From NCBI GenBank assembly GCA_016946835.1, contig JACVTC010000024.1, positions 847,501 through 911,500 on the forward strand: a DNA stretch of 64,000 bases. The letters run 5' to 3'. Of this stretch, positions 48,061 through 61,105 are shown piece by piece. The DNA comes from Neocallimastix lanati (nom. inval.). Taxonomy: Eukaryota > Neocallimastigomycota > Neocallimastigomycetes > Neocallimastigales > Neocallimastigaceae. Position 1 is the first letter of the stretch, and the number at the start of each line of letters is the position of its first letter. Under the pieces are notes generated by a model. That model did not search any database. It worked only from the letters and a program-made list of their open reading frames with translations, and had not been told where the DNA came from. Made by a program: the position numbers and the translations under genes.

Positions 48061-48710
48061 CAATTTCCAAATTATAAGTTTAGGTATTAAGCGGATATTA
48101 GATATTTAATATATGACTTTAAATAATAATAACACTACTATCACTATTATCAAACTGATATCAGAAGATTGCCAAGCATGTTTCTCTTGTTGTGATGTAA
48201 ATAACAACATTCTTTATTTTACACATTGGATACTTTTATATCCTAAAATTGAAGAATTTAGGATAAAAAAGTATCCAATAAACTCCTTACAAATGTTAAG
48301 CCTATTGTGATTAGTGTTTTTACCCTATGGTTTTATATACTGTTAGACCTACCATTATCAAAGAGCATCGACGTCGAAACGATATGGTAAAGAAAAAATT
48401 CTGATACAAATTTGAATGATTCTTTGTAGTCACATAATTATCATCGATGAATAGGAAGAGTTAGTGAAATAAAATCAGCAAACAATATTATCTTTGCTCG
48501 AAAATAAATAAGAAATATGGCAAAAATCTTGTTGTTGACAAGCATATTAAAAGCACAAATCATTGATAATTCCTGGAGTGACCACTCATAACATAGTTTT
48601 TTTAATATTAATACAAAAAATTTTATGTATTTTATTTATTTATTTTTTTTTTGTTTTTAATAAATATTATAAAATAAAGTTTATTTCTAGTCTAAAAAAA
48701 AAAAAAAAAA
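48061..48710 (+). mobile_element. Retroelement tail (copy C) with a LINE-like Cys-motif remnant
   Basis: Starts with a short reading frame (48113-48310) containing ISEDCQACFSCCDVN, similar to SEDCSKCCPCCGVSV in the LINE relic at about 35500. It then runs into the same non-coding tail as copy A and ends TTTATTTCTAGTCTAAAAAAA at about 48710. A 22-bp hairpin with one mismatch lies at 48226-48278. The poly-A end and the missing 5' part are typical of truncated LINE insertions. Confidence 0.7.
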
Positions 48711-49140
48711 AAGAACTATTATTAAAAAATGTAATTAATATTAAAAAAATAATTACCATATACTATGACCATATAGCAATGTAATGAAACTTTAGTAGAT
48801 AAATGTTTAATAATACTAAGAAGCAAGATATTTAAAAAAATTCAATCTTTTCATTGATTAAATCCGAAGATATTCCATATATAGTAAAATTTTTATTAAA
48901 TTAACCATTAATTTAAATTTTTAATTTAATATTATTTAATTATACTATATATAACTATATATATATATCCTAAATATATATATATAAATTTGTTTATTTA
49001 TTTATTTATAATGTAATTATATAATTATTATTTAAAAAAAAAAATAAAATAAAATAAAAAATAAATTGAAAAGTCCATTTTTTTTTATTTTCTAGAATAA
49101 AAAAAGAGAGAGGAAAAAAAAAAGAAATAATATAACATGA
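48711..49140. other. AT-rich spacer between retroelement tails
   Basis: Nothing recognisable apart from TA-rich runs (48950-48995) and a poly-A stretch at about 49110-49125. Confidence 0.5.
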
Positions 49141-49612
49141 ATAATTAGCATTGTGGAATTATACTAGTCATTAGTAGATCTCTTGAGTTACTCCTTGATT
49201 GATAAAGTAAAAAAGCCCTCCACAACCAAGCGAGTCAACGTCGAAATGAAAATTAAATCATTCTTCAAAGGAAATTAAATCTCCTGATAATATTTCTCTT
49301 GGTTCGAAGTAGAGTTTAGTGGCCTTCACACTATCAACCTTATAGATGCTATTACTTTTATGTTTTATTTTATTAAATATTTTTGGTAGAAAATAATTTT
49401 TTATTCATACCCTAATTAACTTTTAAATTTTCTCTTTATTTTCATTGTATTTCATTAACATTTTTTTTTTTTAATATATATTTTATTCTTTTAATATTAA
49501 TATATTAACAATGCTCTTTTATATTTAAATATATATAATATATTTATAATTTTTAATAAATAAGACTATGGAAGTGTATTCTTCTTAGTCTAAAAAAAAA
49601 AAAAAAAAAAAC
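49141..49612 (+). mobile_element. Retroelement tail (copy D)
   Basis: Shares CAACGTCGAAATGA, GAGTTTAGTGGCC..CACACTATC and the end GGAAGTGTATTCTTCTTAGTCTA followed by 20 A. More decayed than copies B and C. No coding frame. Confidence 0.65.
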
Positions 49613-50709
49613 ATGAAAAGAACTATTTATTAATTTTCAATTTTTTTATAAATTATTTGTAATATATATAGTAATGTACATATAATATATTATATATTTT
49701 AATAATTTTTAAAATTATAATGTTGATGGTCATTGGTGAAAATTATTCATAATTAAATCAAAAAATTAAAAAAACAGATTATGTGAAATTTTTTGGTAGT
49801 CCATTTGAAATAAATGAATAAATACTTATTATCTATTTTATATAAATAATTATATTTTATAATTTATTATTTAATAATAATTTACTATTAATATTTATTT
49901 ATTATATTATTAATCTTATATATAATTTTATTATAATATATTAATTTTATTAATTTGTGAAACACATATTATATATATAGAATAAAAAAAAAAAAAAGTG
50001 ATAAATTTTTTATTTTTATTTTTATTTTTATATCTACTTTTTTAAATAAATACATCGATTTTGTTTATATATATATATATAAAAATAATATATAATTATT
50101 ATTTGATAAAATGATAATTAGAACAACAATAATAAATATGTTTATATTTTGAATAATTAAGATTTTAAGATATAATGTATTTATATAAATGATAGAAATA
50201 GATATAATAGATTAATGTAAAACATAACCATTTTATTTAAAAATATAATTATAATAAACTTAAAATAAAATATAAAATCAAATTAATAAGTACATTAAAA
50301 AGAAAAAAAGTTGAGAAAACAAAAAACAAAACAAAACAAAACAAAACAAATATACCAAAGTAGAACAAAAAAAAAAAAAGATATATATAAATATACATAT
50401 AAATATTAATAATAATACAATATTTTAGTAATCTTTATTATTATTATTATTATTATTATTTTTTTAATTTGTATTTATATATTTTGTAATTGTAATTGTA
50501 ATATACAATATATACAATATAATTATCATATTTTTTTATTTCTTGTCTTAAGAGGAAAAAAAAAATAAAAAAATAAATAAAAGCAAAATAGAAAGTAAAA
50601 ACATATAAATAATATTTTCTAATATATACTAATATATCAAATAAAACAAAGTTGAATTAAGGATAAATAGAAAAAGAAAAGAAAAATAAATTAATTTGAA
50701 ATATAAAAA
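49613..50709. other. AT-rich spacer upstream of the acyltransferase gene
   Basis: Low-complexity A/T with an (AAAAC)n run at 50325-50350. No gene seen; no promoter motif that I can defend. Confidence 0.5.
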
Positions 50710-51951
50710 ATGAGTGAAAATAATAAAATAATAGAGGATATCGAATTAAGAGTTGATTATAGACATGAAAATGATGAAGACAATGGTGAAGGAAGTGATA
50801 ATGAATTGTTAATAGATACTGAAGAAAAACATAAAAAAAAAGCAAATGTTCAAACCTCGTCTAAAAAGGAAAGAATCTATTGGATTGATGCTCTTCGAAT
50901 TTTTGCTAATTTTTTAGTTATATTTATTCACTGTACTGGTGTCGATTTAAAACCCACACCATTTAAGTCAACTAATTGGAAAATTTTTCATTTTTATAAT
51001 AATATGTTGAAACCTTGTGTACCTTTATTTATCATGATAAGTGGTGTATTATTCTTGGATCCAAAAAGACCTATCACTGTTAGCTCTCTTTATAAAAAAA
51101 GTATTCCACGTCTTGTGAGAAGCTATCTTTTTTGGTCATCCTATTATAGTGTTGTAGATGAAATGTTTATTAATATTCGTAATGTGAGATATCATTTTAG
51201 TAAGACGTTAGTTCGTGATACAGTGAAAAAAATTATTTTAGGAGGAGGTCATCTCTGGTATGTCAATTTTTGTATCGGTTTATATATGATGACCCCTATC
51301 TTTAGGGAGCTTATACCTAACAGAAAGGTCGCTTGGTATACCGTTATTCTTAGTGTAATATTTGCTCAATTTTTACCAACAGTTTGTGATTTTTTCGATT
51401 CGTTTACCAAATATGGTGGAGGTGTGGGAAGAGACTTTTTAGAAACATTACGTCTCTCGGCAGTTTCAAGCTATATAAATTATTATATGCTAGGCTATTT
51501 ATTAAATACTAAAATATTTAGGAAAAAATGGCAAATTTATTCCTTTTATTTAGTTGGTATTCTAGGTTTAGTTTTAACAGTGTCATTAAGATTTCTTAGT
51601 TGCTATTCTATGAGAAGAGATTCTGGTGCTTTCGGCAATTACAATAGTTTTAATGTAGCTATGGAAACCATAGGAATTTTCATGTTTTTCAAATATACAG
51701 TAGATTACTATCTTCCCAAATTTTTAAGATGGCGTATCTTTAAAAAGCTTCTAATCAATTTATCAGATTGTACGTTCGGTATTTATTTAATACATATGAC
51801 CGTATATCATGGATTATATAAATTAGAGTTTCATCCTATGTCGTTTAATCCAATCTTCTGTGGACCTATCTATTCCGTTATTGTGTATCTTCTTAGTTAT
51901 TTCTGTATTTATATGCTTAGAAAGATTCCAATACTTAGACCTTTAATGTAA
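50710..51951 (+). CDS. Acyltransferase-3 family integral membrane O-acyltransferase (WecH/OafA-like)
   Basis: 413 residues, no intron. A charged cytosolic N-terminus (1-54, acidic then Lys-rich) precedes about ten hydrophobic segments. The family signature R-x10-H at the first membrane segment is present (R63 and H74 in ALRIFANFLVIFIHCTG). GGGHLWYVNFCIGLYMMTP and the final SDCTFGIYLIHM are also typical. Such enzymes move acetyl or other acyl groups onto sugars of surface polysaccharide or glycolipid; the acceptor here is unknown. The bacterial branch (surface-polysaccharide O-acetyltransferase) is the closest by eye. Eukaryotic relatives exist, so transfer from gut bacteria is likely but not shown. 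Unrelated in role to its neighbours. Confidence 0.85.
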   Translation: MSENNKIIEDIELRVDYRHENDEDNGEGSDNELLIDTEEKHKKKANVQTSSKKERIYWIDALRIFANFLVIFIHCTGVDLKPTPFKSTNWKIFHFYNNMLKPCVPLFIMISGVLFLDPKRPITVSSLYKKSIPRLVRSYLFWSSYYSVVDEMFINIRNVRYHFSKTLVRDTVKKIILGGGHLWYVNFCIGLYMMTPIFRELIPNRKVAWYTVILSVIFAQFLPTVCDFFDSFTKYGGGVGRDFLETLRLSAVSSYINYYMLGYLLNTKIFRKKWQIYSFYLVGILGLVLTVSLRFLSCYSMRRDSGAFGNYNSFNVAMETIGIFMFFKYTVDYYLPKFLRWRIFKKLLINLSDCTFGIYLIHMTVYHGLYKLEFHPMSFNPIFCGPIYSVIVYLLSYFCIYMLRKIPILRPLM

Positions 51952-52705
51952 AAAAAAAAAAAAAAAAAGATAGAATTTATTTAATTAAAAAAAATAAAAT
52001 AAAATAAAATAAAATAATAAAATAGAATAAATAAAAACAAAATAAAAAGATAAAAAAAAAAAAAAAAAAAAAAATAAAAAATAAACCATAAAATAAAAAT
52101 GAAAAGAATATATATATTTATGAATATATATATGTATAATCCAATATTTATTATTATTATAATTACATTAATAGAGAAATTTTGAAAATAAAAAAATATA
52201 AATAAATAAAAAAATAAAAAAATATTAAAAAAAATTTTATATTTATATTTAAGCCTTAATACATGTATATATATATATATATACTTTTTTTTTTTTGTTT
52301 ATAATTATTATTATTATTTATTTATTTAAATCAATTATAATTAATAGATTTATAATAACAAAAATATTTAATATATATTGCTGTAAAACATGTATACATA
52401 TGATATATAAAAAGTTATTGTGCAAAACACTATATTTTTTTATATAAATTTGGAAGAAAAATTTTTTAGTATGAGTTATTAAAATCATTTAGGTAAATTA
52501 TATACTTTATGTACTCTTCATTTATTTTTGATTAATGAATTATATATATATATATATATTATAATATAAAAGTAATAGTATTGAAGTCATTATTATTACA
52601 TATATTATAATATAAAAGTAATAGTATTGAAATCATTACTATTACTATATTCTACTTGAAAGTTTTACTTTTTTTTTTTTTTTTTTTTTATTAATATAAG
52701 ATTTC

Positions 52706-52720
<15 letters not shown>
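51952..52720. other. AT-rich spacer
   Basis: Contains a direct repeat of about 45 bp, TATTATAATATAAAAGTAATAGTATTGAAG/ATCATTA (52556-52598 and 52602-52640). No gene seen. Confidence 0.5.
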
Positions 52721-52745
<25 letters not shown>

Positions 52746-53240
52746 CTAGGAATAAAATTTATTTAATTTTTTTTTTATATATTAATATTTTTTTTTTTTT
52801 TTAAAAAAAAAAAAATATTTTATGAGTTTTTGAAGGATGAAAGAAAATCGTTTAACTATTTTTTGAAAGATAAAAATATATATATATTTTATTCACATTT
52901 AATAATTTAAAAAAAAAAGAAAAAAAAAGTAAAAATTGTGAATATTATAGATATAGATATAGATATAGACGTTGAGTAAAATTTTTAAAAACTAAATTTA
53001 AACTTCCTGTATTTAATTTATCTAATCGAAAAAGTACATGTATAATGAACATTTTCTCAGTTAAACTTGAGAAAAATCTTTCGAAAGCTTACTAAGAAAT
53101 TCCCAAAGTTTACTAACAGACCGTAACTGAAGATCATAAATAAAGATAAGAATGAAATCTTAATTCTGAATATCGAATCTTCGAAGGCCTCGACGCAAAA
53201 CAAGTATAGATACTGTATTTGAAGAAGTATTATCTATTTC
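52721..53240 (-). mobile_element. Retroelement tail (copy E), decayed
   Basis: On the minus strand it ends AAATTTTATTCCTAGTCTAAAAAAA. Just before are words of copy A: TTTCATCCTTCAAAAACTCATAAAA against TTTCGTCCTCGAAACTCATAAC. The upstream part (to about 53240) is more complex than the spacers (GAATCTTCGAAGGCCTCGACG) but cannot be aligned with confidence. Confidence 0.5.
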
Positions 53241-53699
53241 AAGAAAGCCTAAAAAAATAAAATAAAATAAGTATAAAATAAAAATAAAAATAATAATAAA
53301 AAAAAAATAGATAAAAAAATTTTTTTTTTTTTTTTATATATATATAACAAAATAAAATAAAAAATAAAAGAGAAAGTAAATTCCCTTTAAATAGTAAATA
53401 AAAAATATTGGTGTTGAATATTTGAAAGCTTGAAATATAAAATTGTTCTTGATGATTTAATAGATTTTAGATTTTGTAAATAATTGATTTTATCCTGTAT
53501 AACTGATATAATATTTATAAATTATCTCAAGGGTTAGAAATTTATTGATACAAAATTACTTGTATATACTGTTAAAATGAATAATTGTTTCTTTTTATCT
53601 TTTGACTGATTGTAATTCTTTCAATTAATAAAGCGCTTTAAGTTGTAAAAAATATTCTGTTGAATAATCATAAATTAACTAAAAGTATATTTAAAAAGA

Positions 53700-54205
53700 A
53701 AAAATATTAGTAGAGAAAGACTATAAAAAAGATTCCCATCCGTTAAATAATGTCTTAAACACAAGCTTTGGAGTGAATCAATCTCCTACATTTCCATTTT
53801 ACAATAGCTACATGAAAGTATAAATAATACTATAGAAAAATACATATACAAAATAATGCTAAAGTAAAAAATACAATAGATTCATTACAATGATAATATG
53901 TAGAAACTACATGATATTAATAATTATACAATTCCAATGTTACTACATATCCAGTTTAAAACAATATAAAAACATCAGGTTCACTTTCTACAGTCTTCCA
54001 ATATTCCAGTTTTCACTCTTCGTACTAGAAGCCACTTTAGAAAGGATAACCATCGATTATCATCAGAATCACAGAAAGCTGTAATTAGTACACCTGATAT
54101 AGGTTAATCCTTTTCCATCAACCCTCCATGGACCTGAAAAAACAGTCCACATCATTGGGGTTTATAGACAGGGATGAGAATACACTTCCAAAACTTTATT
54201 ATAAT
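53700..54205 (-). mobile_element. Probable retroelement scrap (copy F)
   Basis: A GC-richer block. On the minus strand it contains AAAGTTTTGGAAGTGTATTCTC, as in copy B, next to CAATGATGTGGACTG and CCATGGAGGGTTGATGG. The short plus-strand ORF in it looks like chance. Borders unclear. Confidence 0.4.
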
Positions 54206-54424
54206 TATTCACCAACTAATTTAAAATATAATTAATAATAGAAGTTTAAAATTCTACATGTAATAATAAACACATATAATTCATCCCTTTATATTTTATT
54301 TAAATTTAATTTATTTATTTTTTTATTTTTTATTTAGTTATTTTTTTAATATTTATATGTATTATATTTTTTTCATCTAAATATACATAAAATTATATCT
54401 AGATAAGCTCTGTGATAATTTATT

Positions 54425-54473
<49 letters not shown>

Positions 54474-54685
54474 ACGTTTGTAAATATATATAATAAAGAT
54501 AAAAAAAAAAAAAAAAAAAAAAGAAACATTAATTATAAACAATTAAAGTAGAATAATAATTTTTTATGATAATAAAAAAAATATTGTTTCATAGAATTAA
54601 AAGAGATTAAATATGTTTTCTTTTTTTTTTTTTTTTAAAAAAAAAAATATAAAAAAAAAATATGTATATATATATGTTAATTTAT

Positions 54686-54730
<45 letters not shown>

Positions 54731-54838
54731 TTATTGATAAATAAATGAAGCCTAATTAATAAAATTCCCCGTAGTTTTTTTTGCTTTGTAATTTCACTTT
54801 TCAAAAATTTGAGTAACATATGATAAAACTAATTTAAC
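54206..54838. other. Homopolymer-rich spacer downstream of the UBE2C-like gene
   Basis: Long T runs at 54427-54470 and 54690-54728 and an A run at 54499-54522. No gene seen. Confidence 0.5.
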
Positions 54839-56087
54839 CTAAGCAGCAACTGAATTATGAATTTTTATAACTTGTTTCTTGTATTCTTCTGGTTTGTCCC
54901 ACATTTGTGCAGCATAAGTATTTAATGGACTATCATTATTTGGTTCTATTATTTTTTTTAATGAAAAAATTAAAAAAAAAAAAAAAAAAAAACAATTATA
55001 AATAATTAATACCTATAAATATCTTATATTATTTAATTTTTATTATATTCATATTTAAATTTAATATTTACCACCAAGTAAACTTTGAAGTGATAAAAGA
55101 ATGGTTTGAACGTTATATACAGCTGACCATTTGTCCTTAATTTTTTTTTTTAAAAAAATTTTTAAAGTTAATAAATAATATTTTATCTATCTTTCTTTTT
55201 ATTTTATTATCTCTAAATTTTCCCTTTTTAAAATATTTACTTTTAATATATCTAAACATATATTTCCTTCAGAGTCAACGTTTGGATGGAAACATGGTGT
55301 AGTAAATTTTATAGTTGGAGCAGTGTATGGGTAATTTACAGGAAATTTTAAGGATAACTTATATGACAAACCATGATATACCTTTATTATTATTATTATT
55401 AAAATATTTAATATTAATAGATATTCTATCAAACCTTAATATGTATATATTAATATCATTTATAATTATTTTACTTACAGTTCCTGGAGCACCCTTTTTT
55501 TTTTTTTTTTTTTTTTAAATAGATTAATATAGAATATTTTTTTATATTTCAATTTTTTACAAATTAGTTTCTTTTTTAAGATTTTATACATATTATTTAC
55601 TTCAATTTAAAATTAAAATAAATTTGTACATACTTCAATAGTACCAACCCAACTTAATAAATTATCAGTTTCTGGAAAGGCGGATACACCAGGTATTCCG
55701 GCCATCTATTATATTATTTAAGACATAAATAAATTATATTTTAATTTTTTTATTATATATTCATTTATTTACATAATTTATTATATATATTATTTTTAAT
55801 TTTTATTTTTATTTATATAAAATTTTATTTAAAAAAGAAAAAAAAAAAAAGTAATTACCATTAATTGCATTAATTCTTTTTGTAATCTTTAAAACACATT
55901 GAATTGATTTTTTTAAATAAAATTGTTATTAGTATTTATATATTTATATACATATATATATTTTTTAATTTTATTTTTTTTTTCTATCTTTAAGCTTTTT
56001 CATATTTTCTCTTAAATACATATATATATAATTTTATGTTAAAAAAATATACCTTTTAGTAACGTTTAAGCCTTCAGTAGTATTCAT
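54839..56087 (-). CDS. UBE2C: UBE2C-like ubiquitin-conjugating enzyme E2, seven exons
   Basis: Exons 56087-56053, 55886-55859, 55705-55634, 55493-55479, 55381-55241, 55135-55072 and 54945-54839 sum to 462 nt: 153 residues and a TAG stop. All introns are GT..AG (97-166 nt). The joined protein has the E2 fold with HPN (82-84), catalytic Cys92 in GNICLDILK, and the UBE2C-type stretch [16 protein letters not shown]. It also has [16 protein letters not shown]2C (UbcH10; fission yeast Ubc11) charges the anaphase-promoting complex to start ubiquitin chains on cyclins in mitosis. The N-terminal extension is only about 10 residues, much shorter than in human UBE2C (about 30). Exon 4 is a 15-nt microexon coding GAPGT. 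Its acceptor follows an A-run, which is weak, but without it the conserved loop is missing. Confidence 0.93.
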
Positions 56088-57127
56088 TTTGATATTTTAA
56101 AAAAGGTATATTTAAATAAAAGATATATATTTTCTTAATATTACTTTGAATGCGCTTTGGAATAAAAATTTTTTTTTTCAATGTTTCAATAATTTAAAAT
56201 AACTATATTCTTAATATTGACAAACAATATTTTGGTATAATAAATTTTTCTATTTTCTCTTTTTTTTTTATAGAAGAGAGCTTTTTTTTAATATTATTTT
56301 ATACAAAGTATTTACTTTCTTATTAAAAAATAAAAAAGATTAAACAAAAAAAAATTTTCTGTAGAATTTTTGTGGTTTTTATATATTTTTTAATGATACT
56401 AAAAAATAAAATAATTTTTTGTATTTATATATTTATATAATAATATATAGGACATCATATAATACAATATATTATATATATAATTTAAACCATTAATATA
56501 TGATATATAATTTAAAATTTAATAATATAATAAAAATATATTTTAAAATAATTAAAAATGAAAATATATACATAATTACATAATATATTAGTGATAAAAA
56601 ATCTTTATATTATAGTTAATTCATTATATATGTTATATAAATTATTTATTTTTATTCTGTTTATTTAATTAATTAATTATTTATTTATTTAATTTTTTAT
56701 GATTATATTTTTTAAATTTTTTAAATTTTTTTTAAAAACTATTAAAATGATAAAAAATAGAAAAAAGTTAATTTAATAATAAAATAATAAAATATTAAAA
56801 GAAAAAAAATAAAATTTTCTAGTCTCCAGATAAATAACTATTTTTCCTGATATTATTTTTACTCTATTTATTTATTTATTTTTCCTAACTAAAAATAATA
56901 ATAATAATAGTAATAATAATTATAGTAATAATTAAAAAAGAGATAACTATAAAATAGATTAAGGTTAACATAAAAAAAATTAAAATAAAGAAAATATATG
57001 AAATAAAAATAAATTATATAGAAATATATGGAAATATAGAAATATATAGAAATATAGAAAAAATATATAAAAGAAAAAAATTGACAGAATTAATGACAAT
57101 ACAAATTTAAAAGAATAAAAAAAGAAT

Positions 57128-57300
57128 ATTTATCTATATTTATTTATTTATTTATCTATATTTATTTATTTATTTACCTATATTTATTTATTTATTTACC
57201 TATATTTATTTATTTATTTATCTATATTTATTTATTTATTTATCTATATTTATTTATTTATTTATTTATTTATCTATATTTATTTATTTATTTATATTTA
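57128..57300. repeat. TTTATTTATTTATCTATA tandem repeat
   Basis: About seven copies of a 22-26-bp unit, TTTATTTATTTATCTATA with extra TTTA, some with an ACC variant (57175-57205). Confidence 0.8.
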
Positions 57301-57737
57301 TGTAAATATAATTTTTTTATATTTAATATTTTTACATTTATATTAATGTACATTTATATATATGTATATTTTTGAATATATATTTATAATTATTTAAATT
57401 TACATTAGTTTTTATATTACTTTCTTTTTTTTATATATACTTTATTTTCTATTTTATCATTGAGTATTTTTTTATTGTTTTTCATATTTTTCCATATTAA
57501 ATGCTTAGTAAAAATAAATTATTTTATTATTTCATTCTATAAATAGACTATGTAAATATGAACATACTAATTTAATATAAAATAAAACAAAATAAAACAA
57601 AATAGCATAGTAGTTTTAAAAAGAGTAAAGAGTAAAATATCAAAATAAAATAAAATGAAATCATTAACATATATAAATCTTAAACCCATTCTATATTAAT
57701 TTATAAAATTTGATATTTCAAATTAAAGCTAAAATAA

Positions 57738-57965
57738 TTGAATAATAAATAATTGAATAATAAATAATCAATAATAAATAATGAATAATGAATAATGAAT
57801 AATGAATAATAAATAATAAATAATAAATAATAAATTATAAATAATAAATAATAAATAATAAATAATAAATTATAAATAATAAATAATAAATAATAAATAA
57901 TAAATAATAAATAATAAATAATAAATAATAAATATAAATAATAAATATAAATAATTAAATTATGA
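57738..57965. repeat. Heptamer satellite (AATAAAT)n
   Basis: About 30 copies, with a TGAATAA variant block (57779-57808). Reverse orientation of the 14.4-kb array. Confidence 0.85.
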
Positions 57966-58539
57966 ATAATAATGATTAATTAATTAATTAATAATAATAA
58001 ATAATAGAAGATAGATAAATTTAAGAATATGAAGATTAATATGATTATATAAAATGTAATGAAATGTATAAATAGTAGTATACAAATGTACATTAATGTA
58101 CATGTAAAAAAAAGACTACATTGTTGTTCCCATTTCTATTCTATTCTATACCATAAAATTTAAAAATAAATAAAATTAAAAAACTAAAAATTAAAGTTTA
58201 AATTAAAAATATATTTTTTGATTTTATAAATAATTGTTTTTTTGAACCCTAAAACAATAAAGACTATATATTAATATATTACAAATATATAATATATTAA
58301 CTATTATATATTAAAACAAGGTAAATACAATATAAATATATGTATTATTAAATACTATTAAATACTATAAAAAAAAAACACAGAAATTTCAAATATAAGA
58401 ATTTATTTATATATTTATGATTAATTTAGCTAATTTTAATATATAATCGATTTATTTTATTATGAATATTTATGAATATTTATTAATAAATAATTAAATA
58501 ATTAATAAATAAAAAATAAAAATTTTTTAAATAAAAATA

Positions 58540-58810
58540 TAAATATTTATTAATAAATAATACAATAATAAATAATAAATAATAAATAATAAATAAATAA
58601 TAAATAATAAATAATAAATAATAAATAATAAATAATAAATAATAAATAATAAATAATAAATAATAAATAATAAATAATAAATATTTAAATAATAAATAAT
58701 AAATAATGAACAATAAATAATAAATATTTAAATAATAAATAATTAAATAATTAAATAATAAATAATTAAATAATAAATATTTAAATAATAAATAATTAAA
58801 TAATTATTAA
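58540..58810. repeat. Heptamer satellite (AATAAAT)n
   Basis: About 35 copies of AATAAAT, passing into AATTAAATAATA variants on the right. The minus-strand ORF of repeated Tyr-Leu-Leu-Phe-Ile is its translation. Confidence 0.85.
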
Positions 58811-60816
58811 TAATTGCATATAATAAATAGTTGTATTAAATAGTTGTATAATTATAATTAGATGTAGATATATATATTTAGTAATAATTAATATTTAGTT
58901 ATATATTATAATAAATAAATAATTAGTTTTAATTTTTAAATTTCATTTTTCTCTTATTAACAATATAAATATTTAAATATTTAATAATAAAATTTTATAT
59001 TGAATTAGTAATGAAATGATATTAAATAAGAATTAATAATTATATGAAATTCTTTTTCTTTTCATGTTTATTTTTTATAAAAATATATATATTTTTATAA
59101 ATAAACATATAATATATATATTATTCGTTAATCCTTTGATTGTTAATTATTAATTTTATTTTATTTTATTTGAATTATTCACTATTATTTTATTTAATAT
59201 TTTTTTTTATTTATTCGTTATTATTTATTATTTAATATTAGAATTATAATGTATTATTTTATTTATAATATTTTTATTTATTTATTTGTTTATTTATTTA
59301 TTATTGTTCATTATTTAAAATTAGAATTATAAAACATGATTTTTTATATCTTTTATTTTTTTTTAAAAAAAAGACAAAAAAATATATTTTTAACATAATT
59401 TAATATATACAAAAGATAATTACAAATTTATAATAAAAATACAGTTATTATCAATAATCATTAAAACATAATTATTATAATAAAATTACTATATAATTAT
59501 AATAAAATTACCATATTGTTAATAATTATAATAGATAATTATATAATTATTAAATGAATAATTACAATAATAGATAATTAAAATATATATGGAATAGATG
59601 ATTTATTTTTAATTAACATTTTATTACATTAATATTTACAATAGAAGCCATTTGATTTTTATTAGTATATATAAAGTATAATGCGCCACTCTATTTTGAA
59701 TTTTTGATAGTAAAATCAGAAAAAAAAAAAAAAAAAGAAAAGAAAAAAACGTATGACAATATTTTATTCTTTTTTTTCGATGATGAATGACAATCTTTAA
59801 AAATAGAAAAGAATTTTTTCATTTTTAATATATTTACTTATATTTATGTACATATAATTGGAATATATAATAATATAATATTAAATATATTAAAGAATAT
59901 ATTATTATTACTATTTAATTACATATTATTTTAAGAATAATTTATATTTAAATTTATTATATTTTATATTTATAATTATTATATTTTATATATTTACTAT
60001 TTATATATATTTATTATATTTATGTTCAATATTTTTTTTATTTATATTTATTATATTTAAATTTAATAATTTTAATTTATATTTATATTTATTATATTTT
60101 ATATTTATATTTATATTTATTTTTATATTATTTATTATTAATATAATAATTATATATATTTATTACATGTATATTTAATATTTTATATTTATTATTTATA
60201 TATATTTATTATATTGTATATTTATTATTTTATATTTATTATTTATATATATTTATTATATTGTATATTATATATTTATCATATTGTAAATTTATTTATA
60301 TTTATTTATTATTTATATATATTTATTATATTGTATATTATATATTTATCATATTGTAAATTTATTTATATTTTTAAAATTATTATTATATATATATTTA
60401 TTATATTGTAAATTTATTTTATTTTATATTTATATATTATTATATTTTATATTTATTTATATAATAAACTTTATATTGCTTTTAATAATTAACTATTATT
60501 ATTCTTAATATTATGAAAATAAATAAAAACACAAACAATTAAAATAAAAAAAAAAGTGATTATAATTAAATAATATATTTCAATGTCTTTTTTATTAATT
60601 ATAAAAGACATTTATTGATGTATAAATAAAATATAATGTATAAGTATTTACATTAAAAAGATTAAAAAAATGATCATGGTAATTAAAATAATAATTACAT
60701 TCTAGAAATTATAAGATGGGTATGTAGTAGATATATATTAATATAAAACCGATAAGCATTATTATGATTACAGTTATATATATTAAAAAAAAGTAGTCAA
60801 CTGCTGTCTTCTTTTT

Positions 60817-61105
60817 TATTTATATAAAAATAATTATTCAAATTTTTTTATTTTATTTATATAAAAATAATTATTCAAATTTTTATTTTATTTATATAAA
60901 AATAATTATTCAAATTTTTATTTTATTTATATAAAAATAATTATTCAAATTTTTATTTTATTTATATAAAAATAATTATTCAAATTTTTATTTTATTTAT
61001 ATAAAAATAATTATTCAAATTTTTATTTTATTTATATAAAAATAATTATTCAAATTTTTATTTTATTTATATAAAAATAATTATTCAAATTTTTATTTTA
61101 TTTTA
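60817..61105. repeat. 35-bp tandem repeat, eight copies
   Basis: The unit contains ATTTATATAAAAATAATTATTC. Copies are nearly identical apart from a few extra T in the first, so the array is young. Each unit contains AATAATTATT, a near-palindrome. Confidence 0.9.

Noticed and set aside
58483-58713. Minus-strand ORF of repeated YYLLFII
   Set aside because: Translation of the AATAAAT satellite; a similar case is the Tyr/Ile-rich ORF at 60214-60411.
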